A stretch of 64,000 nucleotides of DNA from assembly GCA_905250125.1 (NCBI GenBank), contig CAJNOL010000613.1, positions 54,423 to 118,422 of the forward strand, written 5' to 3'. Made by a program: the position numbers and the translations under genes. Below, piece by piece: positions 23,181-34,150 of the stretch. Numbering within the stretch: the first letter of the stretch is position 1; each line of letters opens with the position of its first letter. The stretch comes from Rotaria sordida. Its lineage: Eukaryota; Rotifera; Eurotatoria; Philodinida; Philodinidae. A model generated the notes under the pieces. The model had not been told where the DNA came from. It saw only the letters and a program-made list of their open reading frames with translations, and made no database searches.

Positions 23181-24680
23181 CCCCCCGACACATTAGAAAA
23201 CCCGGGGTCTTCTATTCTGTCTTACCGTTCATAAGTTAAAAGGGGGGGGGGGGTCTTCTATTATGTCCCTAAAAAAGGTCATATTTTTTGGCAGTTTTGC
23301 CAAAAAATCTTCCTTTCATTTGATTTTTGTCCCTGATATCGTTAACAAATGAGTTTTTTTCTACTTATTTCAATTGTGCAGGGTAAAAAAAAGCAAATAT
23401 TATCTCGTGAGAAAGGGGAGACCATAGTGCATAAGAAGTATTCTTAGCAGATACAGTCATTGTATCCCAACATTTTGGTACGATATCTGTTAGCGTTCTT
23501 TTTTAAGGATAAGATCTATCACTGCAATATTTTATCTTCTCGATAACTAAATAAATGCAAAAAAGAAAATTAATTTTTTTATCAAAATCATTTAATTCAG
23601 TTACTTATGTGAAAGTTTGATTAAGCCCTTCCCCCTCCCTCTTACCACAGAATGGAAGTCCAGGGTGTGTTCCTGTTCCGCAAGCTATAACTTTGCAACG
23701 ATGCATGTTCCGATAAGAGTTTTTGCGTTATTTGATAGAAAAATGTTTATTCTTTCATTGTTCATCGACTTTAGTTCATTTTTCATAACGCGAACCTCGA
23801 TTGTCAATGGAGAATTGTAACCCACCGGATGAAGTTCTATTCTGTGAGGAAAGAAGTTTAGTATAGATGGAAATCGTTTACAGTCCGTTCTCCTACCAGC
23901 GTAGTTATAAATCTCAAGTTAACTTCGATAAGTATGATTGTCTTATTAAAAATTATTTATAGAAAATCTGTAGTTGAATATACAATCCGTGTTTTCTTTT
24001 GCATCTGTCTCGAAGATGCCTTTGGGTCTTATGGAGAAAAGAAATAGGTTCGCAAACTCTAAAGAAGTATTCATATATAAAACCATGATGTACCTACATG
24101 CAGTTATATTTTCTTTTGTTATGGAACACTGTTTTGTGGTTCAAATGCTTCTGATTCTCTAGAAGAAAGTCGAAGATAGAGAGGTCTTTGTATTAATACA
24201 CATCAACATTTTACCTAATCTTTTACTAATGTGTAAAGATCTCTTCATGCATTATACGTGGAAAAACCTACCGTACTCATTAGATCCTGTTTCTGTGAAA
24301 GCGTATTTTTCATGCATAGAAACTGAAGAATATTTATAAACTAAGCTGCAAAGGAGTACTGAAATTACTCCACAAGATGTTGTTAACAAAGGAACACAAT
24401 CTTTAATAGATAGATCTTTCCTATAAACTACTTCACAAGATTTCACTCGCTCGGATTTGACACTTTGCTATAAGAATGAAAGGAAAATCTTTTTCGTATT
24501 GAATTTAGACATAATTATGAACTTAAATACTAAAAAAGTCAATAAAATTCAGGAACTATTTTAAAATATCGGCTTTTTAAGGGGAGTCTTCTAATATGTC
24601 TGTTGCGTCATTGATTCAAGGTGGGTCTTCTAATATAGGGGGATCTTCTAATATAGGGGGTCTTCTAATGTGTCGGGGGC
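23181..24680. mobile_element. 1.5-kb element with CCCCCGACACATTAGAA ends
   Basis: The terminal inverted repeats are CCCCCGACACATTAGAA at the left (23182) and its complement TTCTAATGTGTCGGGGG at the right (ending 24679). Inside both ends the word GGGGTCTTCTAATATGTC or a variant recurs: about four times at the right between 24580 and 24675, and twice at the left (23214-23265). The interior is of higher GC than the flanks and holds only short frames without family features, so the element is non-autonomous. Flanks carry TTTA-like sequence on both sides, but the target duplication is not certain. Confidence 0.75.
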
Positions 24681-25723
24681 TTTATATATATAGAAATAGA
24701 TTAATATAAACATATAACTTCTATTGATAGGAGTTATTTTATAAATGAATTATATTTATTTATAGATTTATTTTCTCTGATTGTTAACCGATTTAATTCT
24801 TATATGATTTTATATCGAAATGTTAACGATAATTTAAAATCGTATAATTATTTCTAATCAAAGGAGAATTAAAAAAATTCTCGTTCGAATAGATATTGAT
24901 TAAATAAATGTCAACAGTTAATATATATTATATTAACTTCAATACTCCGATTGTTATTAATTAACCTCTCAACGATTTTAATTAATAAATGAATAAAAAC
25001 AATATTTTATAATAAGATTAGAGTTAATAATGAGAATAAAAATAATAAAAACAATCGAAATTCGTTAAGATTTCTTATTATTAAACCTTGTTAAATAATG
25101 ATTATATATAATTAATTATTCTATTAGTGTTAACAATATTGATTATAATATTATATTTAAATAAGAGGTTTGATAATTCTTCATAGTATTAATATATAAT
25201 ATAAAAAAAGAGAAATTTATTTCTAGGATATATTCAACTATTTTTATAGAAATATATTCAACTCTTAATTATATATTTAACTGATATATTTATTATTCCA
25301 AAGATTAAAAGAATATTCTTAGGAAATTTTCGAAGATTTATTTAAAAAGTTTCTTGTGGTTTTTTTTTAGTAGTTTATTCTATATATTATAGAAATTGAA
25401 TATAGATTCTGATTGTTTATCTAACAAGAGTAGATATATTCGATTTTTTTATATAAAATATTTAATTTAATTATAGTTTTATCGTTAACTAGAGTGTAAA
25501 TAAATGAAAAAAACATTCGTTTAGAGAATAAAAGAGTCGAAATAATAAATAAAAGGAATAAAATATTTTATTTAAAATATCTTCTAATATATAATATAAA
25601 ATAATCTCATTTTAAAATAGTGATAAAAAAAGTAGGAGTTATCTATAATGATAAATAATCTTGTCAAATATATATTTAAAAATCTTGAATAAATTTCTAT
25701 TATTTAATTAATGATTCCTTTCC
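24681..25723. other. Non-coding AT-rich stretch
   Basis: No feature recognised between two mobile elements. Confidence 0.4.
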
Positions 25724-26422
25724 CACCCCTAAAACAAAATTTCTTTTTTCTGACCATCCAATCTTGATGAAATTTTCAGCGGAGGTGTATCTTGGGCTAT
25801 GTACCTTACAACAAAAATTTCAGCTCGATATATTGAGTGTACGAAGAGCTAGCTTAAGCTTATGGGTCAAAATTTACGTTTCCGTGTGTCCGAAATTTCT
25901 CCGCCACTTTAAATGCTAGAAAGTTCGGGTTGGTTTTAAAATGTAGCTCAGACATGACGCTACAACTTAACAGGGACCGATTTTTTGTTTTTTTCCTAAT
26001 TTGTGTTTCTAGAAGACTTCTCTGGTAAAATACAAAAAACCCAGGGGTGTAGGTCCGGAACAGTTAGTTTTCAATAAACATTAAGGACAAAATCAAAATA
26101 TCCGGCTCCGTTAAGTTGTAGAGCTAATTTTTGTCTTTATTTTGACACCAAGCCCAGCTTTCTAGAGTTTAAAATGGCGGAGAAATCTGGGACGCACGGG
26201 AACGTAAAGATCAAAAATCTTATTTTGAGAAAAAAGCAAAACTTTTTAGAAAAAACGTTATTTTCTCCTACGGGAGGTTGAGAAAAGCCTGTGCAATATC
26301 CTTAAATCTGATCATAAAATCAATAAACGATAGTGCATTCGAAAGTAGACACTTAGCCCTATATAACGAGCTATAAATCACAAAATCGACAAACTTGACC
26401 AAAATTGACATTTTTTAGGGAG
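25724..26422. mobile_element. 0.7-kb foldback element
   Basis: The ends are CACCCCTAAAACAAAATT (left) and the complement of CCTCCCTAAAAAATG (right). Inside them, long imperfect complementary arms are visible: the zone 25880-25990 (TTTCTCCGCCACTTTAAA, then TACAACTTAACAGGG) pairs with 26085-26215 (CCGTTAAGTTGTAGAGC, then TTTAAAATGGCGGAGAAA). No coding capacity. GC is higher than the surroundings. Confidence 0.7.
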
Positions 26423-26891
26423 GTCTTAACCAATAGAAAGGTTTTCTTCTTTGTAGATCATCGTTCAAATTCATTTATCATTTTTATTTTATTTCGATAT
26501 TTGTTTGAATTGTTTTTTATTTGAAAATCAATATTCGAATATTTTTTTTTAACATGGTTAATTAACAAATAAATAAAAGAGACATAAAGTAAAAAAAACA
26601 AACGCATATCAATCTATATGATAAAATCGAAATAAAATAACGAAAAGAAATGAAAAGTGGAGGAGAAAGGAAGAAAGACTAATATTGGTTATGCTTGATT
26701 AAACATATATTTATCAATAATAATGAGAAAAAAAAAACATACATACGAAATATTTTATGATTAGTTAACAATATGAAAAACAATATGCGTTTTATATTTA
26801 ATTTATTTATTGAGAAAAATTTTTGTTTATTTAAAGATTTTTATTTAAATATTCTTTATTTATTTATTTATTGAAAAATAAAAATAAATTT

Positions 26892-27707
26892 ATGGCTGAG
26901 TATTGAGATATATCGAAATATATTCTTTTTCAAATATATATTATTTTTATTTAGAAAAAATGTTAAAGATCCAATTGATAAATCATTAATAATTGTTATT
27001 ATTATTGTTGTTTTTATATTAATTGGAGTTATCATTGCTATTCCTCTTATTTATGTTAATGGAAGAGATCAAGGTTGTTTTTTTAACAAAATAAGATAAA
27101 GAATTTTTTTGTTTTTTCGATTATATTTCTAGGAGAATCTATCGGACAGAATCTAACAAATATTTCAACAGGTATATATTAAAAAAGAAATAAAATTTGA
27201 TATTTTTTTGTTAAAAAAGGATATGTGAAAAATGAATGTACACAAACAATGAAGGATGTTAAACCAATAACTTATTTATCAAATGAAGAACCATTTCCAT
27301 ATAAATTTCATAGTTATTTATATCGTCCAAGTGTTATTTTAAAAAAAGTTGCTTTAATATTTGGTTTTAATCATGATAATAATTCTTGGTCATTAGATTT
27401 TATTAAATTTGTTGATACAACAACAAAATCTGATTTAATTCGTGATGGAAATTTTGAAGAAAATTATTTAAGAAAATATTATTATCAATGTATTTTATCA
27501 AATACACGAAGTTCAATAAGTGATATTTTATTTGATATACCTTATGAACAAGATTTTTATTATAATGATCAAACGAAAGTTGGAATGACTTATTTAATTC
27601 AAAATATTGATGTTATTGGAGGAAGATATTATAATATATCTTTTTATCTTGAAAATCGAGGTTATCCTGGTAATTATTTTGTTCTTCTTGTTGGACCATT
27701 AAATTAA
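26892..27707 (+). CDS. Type II membrane protein with 'GNFEENY' ectodomain
   Basis: Four plus-strand exons join in frame: 26892-26899, 26955-27073, 27133-27171 and 27220-27707. All introns are 48-59 bp with GT..AG ends; 654 nt encode 217 residues. A short charged N-terminus (MAEKNVKDPIDK) is followed by one hydrophobic helix SLIIVIIIVVFILIGVIIAI (about 13-32), then an ectodomain of about 180 residues. That part has a beta-rich pattern: VALIFGFNHDNNSWSLDFIKF, then LIRDGNFEENY, YYQCIL, and GGRYYNISFYLENRGYPGNYFVLLVGP at the end. The DG.FE..........C and G..Y.ISF.L.N.G pattern is frequent in bdelloid and other lophotrochozoan predicted membrane proteins; its ligand is unknown to me. It converges with the OPT gene, with 175 bp between stops. 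Confidence 0.75.
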
Positions 27708-27747
27708 ACATTTTTTTTTTTTTATTTTTATTTTTATTAAATAAAAA

Positions 27748-27820
27748 AGAAAATAATTATTTGAAATAAATAAACAAAAAAGAAAATAATTATTTGAAAT
27801 AAATAAACAAAAAAGAAAAA
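27748..27820. repeat. Exact ~33-bp tandem duplication between convergent genes
   Basis: Two adjacent copies of a unit containing AAAATAATTATTTGAAATAA lie in the 175-bp gap between the two convergent stop codons. A (TAAAG)n stretch follows at about 27848-27870. This is short and AT-rich, and probably part of both 3' ends. Confidence 0.8.
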
Positions 27821-27882
27821 GATAAAGTTGAAATATATTTGTTATATAAGTAAAGTAAAGTAAAGTAAAATAATAGATGTAT

Positions 27883-30018
27883 TTACCAAGTTTGAACAGC
27901 TTTTTGACAACTATCATAAACAGTTGTATTTTGATTATGATTAGCCCACCATTGTGGAAAATAAACAGATTTATTTTTAAGTGCTGTACTAACAATAATT
28001 ATTGTTATATTAAGACCAAGATCAAGTCCAGCTGAAACTAAATAAACATGACGTTGTCTCCAACTATATTTTCCAAATGAAAAATAAACAATTAAACCAA
28101 TAGCAAGCCAAGTAAATAAAGCACCTGCTGGAACAATTGATGGCATCCAACCAATAGTTACAAATATTAATGGCCAATGTAATTTATTTAACCAATGAAA
28201 ACGTTTAAATCTTGATAATATCCATGAAGGTATTGGTATAAATGCTCCAAGAATAAAAGCCCATAATAAATCTCGATTTGATAAATTCGTTCCATCAAAA
28301 AATCCATTATAATCATTTAATAATGTCCAACCAAGTTTTGTATTATTAAATATTGACCAAAGATCTTTTTTATAACCTGATTGAATATAAAAATAACGAA
28401 TACCAATTGAAAATGTTGAACATACAAAACCAGCAAGACATTGAGCAGCAAATAATGGACGTGGACCTATTTTAATATAATGAGCTAATTTCATATCTTG
28501 AATTAAAACTAATGTTTGAACATAAACAATATAACCAAGTGCAATAAATGTATAAATTTGTTTAGCTGATTTTTGTAATGATAATGATTGTCCAATTAAT
28601 AAACATAAATAATAAACAGATAAATTATGTAATAATTGTCCTGTTATTGATGATACTAAACCAAATGGTAATGTAAATAAAGCTCCTATAAATAATGATA
28701 ATAAAACATAATACCAACTTAACCATTGAGCATGATCACATGTAACACATGCAACAATTAATGCTAATGAAAATAATTCTAAATAACACCAATCAGGTAC
28801 TGTTTTATAAAGTGATATCATTCGTGCATGCATATCATTTCCCATATTTTCTAATGTTTTTGTACGAAATTGTTGCCATATATCAATACCATGATATAAT
28901 AATGTATGAACAAAAACAGCTGTTATACTTGCAAATGATATAAATGCTGTAACTAAACTTAATGCTGTAAAATCTGTTGAGACTTGTCCACCAATTGGTA
29001 AAGTTGTAAAGTCTCTTATATTTGTTCCATAAACAATTGGAACAATAAACCATACAATTAATACAAAACCAAATCCAATATTAATTAATGCCCAACCAGG
29101 TAATATTAATGGTGAACCAAGATATCTTGTTACTTCATACCAATCTAATGTTAAACCTCCACCAGCAATAGCTATACCACGTACTGCTGTTAATTGTGCT
29201 AATGCATTATTTTTTGGACTAATCCAACACATCCATGAAAAATATGCTAATATTGGCATTATATATAATGGAAACCATTCATATACAAATGATAATATTG
29301 ATATAACAATAAAAAATAATAAACGATTATTTATTAAACGTTCTTTTAAACTATTAGCTCGATTTCCATAAGATTTTTCAGTTATTGTTGATTGACGATC
29401 ATGAAGTGTACGTAAGACAGCAATTAATGGTAAATTTTGAGGCCAAATTACTTCACATGGCCAAACCAAAAATCGACGAAGAATACCTAGTTTTTAAATT
29501 TTTATTCTTTATAGATAACAAAAAAAAACAAAAATAAATATAAATTAACCTGCAAGACCAAATCCAAGAAATTGAATTGAAAGTACAAAAAAAAAATAAT
29601 ATGCAAAATTAACTTTTTCATTTTCAAGTACTTTTAATGTTGTTAATGTTGCATAAATAAATACAGAATTATACATATAAGCAACATTTGCCATAACTAA
29701 TATAAATCCATGTTCTTTTAATGTAAATTTCGTTGATCCTGGTATAATTAAACTCCATATATATCCTAATGGATAGGCAACAACAATAACTAAAACTGAT
29801 GATATAAATGGAGCCATATTTTGAAAATTTCCCCATTGATGAAGATAAGACATTCCAATAACAAATATTAAACCAATTGTAACACTTCTTACTGTACAAC
29901 ATTTTTCTTCAACATTATCTTTATTTGAACATGTTCCAGCAACTTCTTCAAATTGTGCCATTTCAGCATCAACATATGCATAACATGTTTCTTCTTCTTT
30001 TTTATCAAATTTATCCAT
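27883..30018 (-). CDS. Oligopeptide transporter (OPT family)
   Basis: Two minus-strand exons (30018-29550 and 29486-27883, with a 63-bp GT..AG phase-1 intron) encode 690 residues. This is a polytopic membrane protein of the OPT family, which imports small peptides or metal chelates with protons across the plasma or vacuolar membrane. Family signs are AYPLGYIWSLIIPG (81-94), the KEHGFILVMANVAY block (101-114), and FGLAGILRRFLVWPCEVIWP spanning the splice junction, followed by NLPLIAVLRTLHD. Roughly 13-15 hydrophobic segments fill the rest (e.g. GWALINIGFGFVLIVWFIV). Length is close to the usual 700-900, with a short acidic N-terminal tail. OPTs are typical of fungi, plants and prokaryotes and are not normally found in animals, so horizontal origin is likely. 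The intron resembles its neighbours'. It should not be confused with the POT/PTR family. Confidence 0.8.
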
Positions 30019-30879
30019 ATTAACAATTCACTTATTTATATAATATATCTCAAAATAGAAATAAATTTCTTTTTTTTTTAATTATAAATCTTTATTTGAT
30101 TTAAACAAAATCGAATAAAAACAAAAAGAAAAAAAAGTTGATGATCATGTTAAAATCTATTGTTTAGTTGTAGTCACATGATAAATTGGAAAGAAAAAAA
30201 AAGCTAAGAGAAATATAAGGTAGATAGAATGAATAAGGTGCTTTTATGAAATAGTCATTGAAATAAACAATTGACATATTCATATTACCTTAACATATGT
30301 TATTCATTTATAAAACGATTCATTTTATCGATGTCAACTATGGAAATAGTCATAAAAATAAATCAAAATACCTTTCGTCTTTCTTTTTCTTTTTCTTTCG
30401 TTTCATATTAACGTCTCGGTCGGCTCAATAAATAAACGCATGAATAGTTACACTAATGATCATATCTAATGTATTTCGTCGTTGTTTTTTTCTTGATTAA
30501 TCAAAATAATTTATAGAATTTTTTTTTTCAAATATTTTATTCTATTCACTAAAATACTATTCAACAAATTTTATATTCAACATTTTTTTTTTGCATTAGA
30601 TAAATAAAAAAACAAAAAAAAAAAAATTTCAAATCTTCTTTATTTATTAAAATAAATAAAAAATCGATTTTTTTTATATATAATGAATAGATTTTAAAAT
30701 CATAGAAAAAAAAAACACGGCAACTTTTATAAAATTATAATCAATTTAAATCTTTCCAAGGTTTAAATAAATCTATTTATTCCTTATGTTAATTAAGAAA
30801 AAAAATCTCTTTTATTATAGATTGGTTCAAATTCTATTCCATTATTATTTCGATTAATTAGAAATTTCACGGATGGATC
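30019..30879. other. 5' flank of the OPT gene, no feature seen
   Basis: AT-rich sequence with poly-A/T runs. It presumably contains the OPT promoter; no motif is identifiable by eye. Confidence 0.4.
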
Positions 30880-31040
30880 TACTATTTTATGGAACTGACA
30901 TATATTTTAGAAGAAAATTACTCACTGAAACTTTTAAGGTCACCATTTCCCCTCTCCCCTTTCAGACACATGCTAACGTAAGGCCTCATTACAGACAGAT
31001 CTCCATTAGAGACCTCATCAATTAAGAATAAGGGGCGTCA
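30880..31040. repeat. Dispersed repeat, copy 1
   Basis: Shares with 34018-34150 the words CTATTTTRTGGAACTGA, TATATTTTMGAAGAAAAT, then CTCC..CCTTTC and CCATTAGAGACCTCATCAAT in the same order and orientation. About 75-80 percent identity by eye, with indels. GC-richer than the flanks; probably a decayed non-autonomous element. Confidence 0.6.
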
Positions 31041-34017
31041 GACTTTCTAGGTTTTTTTAAAAATTGATAAAGTTAGAATTTTGAAAGATAATTCAGATGA
31101 TTGTTTGTCAGTTGGTAAATATATATTATAGTAAATAAGATCTCATCTAGATATAATGAATATGTAAACGAGATATATTTGCCAATTAATTCAATGATTA
31201 TTATAATAAAAATGTTAAATTAAGAAAAATGATTATTAAAAAATGAAAGATAATCAGCGAATAGGAACGAATGATAAATAAAAATAGGATGCTCTCAAAC
31301 CAAAAAAAAAATTTCTCTTTTAAATGTAGAAATAAATAATAAAGTCTCATTCTTCTCATTGATTATCAATGAAAAGAAGTAGAGTGTAAAAGAAATTTTT
31401 CAGTTAAGATATTATCTATTAGAATATAAAGGTTTAAGAATATATATCAGTTTCATATATCGCCTCTAAATCAGTTCCGCTAACAACCTTTTCGATAGTA
31501 GGTCCCGTTTTCGAAATAATATCATTTGAGCTAGTAGGAATTTAAATCGAAGTAGATAATAAGTAGTCATAGAATTTTCTTCGAATTGTTTATTTTGGTT
31601 AAATATAGGATATATAGAAATTGATCAGAAAAACAGAACCTTTTTTTTGTTTTCAGAGAAATTTTATCAGTAAAATCTAAAAAAGGAACCGACGATTAGA
31701 TATTAGAAATTGATCAATTTCATCATCAATATTTCAATAATAAATCTCAATAAATCTCAATAATAGCTAATTGATGAAGTCTTGTTTAAAACATGGTCGA
31801 ACCAAAATAAGTCTTGAATTATTTTAGTATAAAGAATGTTTGTTTTCTATTTCTTGTTCTGATTGTTCTTATTGTTAAGATTTTGAATAAAAGTATTATG
31901 TTTGGATAAAATCCTTGAGAATAATTATCATAGACATAAATAATTCAATCTGGTTAAAATAAATCTTCTCTACCTTTCATTTTTATTCTAGTTATATTCA
32001 TAATTGAACAAAGTTAGAATCCAGTCGAACTACTTTCTATCAGAATTTCTCTCCATCGTTTTTTATTCCATAAAGTAAATTGAAATTTGATTTGATAAGG
32101 TGAATTAAGTAGAAATTTGAAATAAATTTCAATTTTTGGAGGTAAATTATAATTATTTGATATGATGAATATATTGTAAAAACTCTCATATATATATATT
32201 TGTTTTATCCTTTTCTCTTTAATTATAAATTTTGTGGATAGATAGTTTATTGTGTCTTGTTATAGTTATATCCTGATGGTGATTAATTGATGATTGTCAA
32301 GAGTTGAAAATAAAAATAAGAATTTTTCTTGAAAATTTCGAATGGTTTTTCTTGCACTAGTTTATTTAATAATAAATGTTATTTATTGAAAAAGATCGAA
32401 ATGTTAGATAAAATAATTGACTCCCTAAATATTTCATTTCTGTAGGATATGGTTAATGTATTTCGATGAAGATTTATTCGAAAGATAATATAGTTATAAT
32501 AAACTATTCAAAATCAAAAGATAAAATAATAAGATAATTATTTATTTATTTGAGATTTAATCGTTGATTTTATTTCGGCGATTGTAAATATTTGTTTTTT
32601 TATTGATTAATCTTAAACTATGTTTGAATAAAAGTGCCGACGAATGGTAATTATGACTAATTCCATATTTCTACTTATTGTTATTACTCATCCGAAAAAC
32701 TTTATTAAACATTTAAAATTCTATTTTAATGATGAAAAGTGAGATTTGGTTTATTTATCTATTCTAAGATATTATTTATTGAGTTAAAACATAAAATAAA
32801 GATTGTCGAAATTTCTAGTATCACTTCTATTGTCAGATAGTGTCGGTCGACGAATCGGCCAAATGATGGATCTATCAATGATAAGTTAAATGAGAATAAT
32901 TCTTCTTTCTATTATTTATTAAATTGATAAAGAAAAGTATTCTTATCGGATTTATTTTTAAAAAAAATCTCTCAACATTTGTTTATTGTTTATTATTTTA
33001 ATAATCATACTAATTTATCGTTCGGATATATAAAATGAATAAGAATTGTTGATAAAATAAATAAATAATTATTTTTAATTATCAATATCCTAGATATGGT
33101 TATTATAAGAACATGTTTAAATAATTGTCGATATTATATTTAATAATAGAATTAAATAATAATAGTCAAATATCAGTTTGAATCTCTCAATATTGAAATA
33201 ATTCTATAGGTTATTATCAATATAATCTTGTTATATAATTAAATATAAATAATAATTAATCAATAAATAAAATATATTGAAGAAAATAAATCTGAATAAA
33301 CAAATCGATATGTTAGAAATAAAATGATTTATATTATAATCGAATTTGATAAAGAAAATTCTTTATTATATTCTATATTAATTGGTCGATGATAAAATAT
33401 CAATTAGATAATATAATAAATAATATTTATGTTTATCTTAATATATATTCATATAGATATATTGATAATTAATTATTCTAAACATATTTAATATAAAAAT
33501 AGAAATTTTAAAAAATGGTCGAACTATTTTATCTATTATTTTATTTATTCGAAATAATTCTTATAGATTTAATAAACAAGTTTGAATTATTTTTTATAAA
33601 GATTTAAATCTTTATCTTCAAAATAAATTTAATTAGAGAATAGAAATTTTGTTTTTTTTAAATAAAATATTTTTTAAACAAACGAAATCGTTTATGGTTT
33701 TAAATAAATTTATTTTATTCTTAAAGAGGATAGATAGAACTCAACTCAATTCAAATAACTAAAATTAAATCTTTAGATCGAATATAATTGAAAATATTTT
33801 TCCATTTTTTAAAATAGTTAAATTTATTAGAATTAAACATAGAGAATCATTTTTTCAATATATTTATCAATAGATAACTAAATTAACTTGTTTATCTAAC
33901 AAATTCTAATTAACTTAAATAAATCTTTATCAGTTATCTTTAATAAATAACAATTATATATCTATATATAGATCGTTTTTTTGATTTTTTTGATTAAATT
34001 TTTATTAGGTTTAAGGA
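31041..34017. other. Non-coding AT-rich stretch
   Basis: No gene or clear repeat recognised. Confidence 0.4.
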
Positions 34018-34150
34018 AGTTCTATTTTGTGGAACTGAACTATATTTTCGAAGAAAATAGTCAGTCAAAGTTTTAAATCGAGGTTTTGTGTCTCTCCTAC
34101 CACCTCCTCCATTAGAGATCTTATCAATTGAGTCAAAGGTCATTGGATGC
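34018..34150. repeat. Dispersed repeat, copy 2
   Basis: The second copy of the repeat at 30880-31040 in direct orientation, with CTCCATTAGAGATCTTATCA conserved at its right part. Confidence 0.6.

Noticed and set aside
27883-30018. Assignment as a POT/PTR (SLC15) peptide transporter
   Set aside because: The conserved blocks (YPLG, KEH..I..MANV, RRFLVWP) are of the OPT type; SLC15 signatures are not visible.
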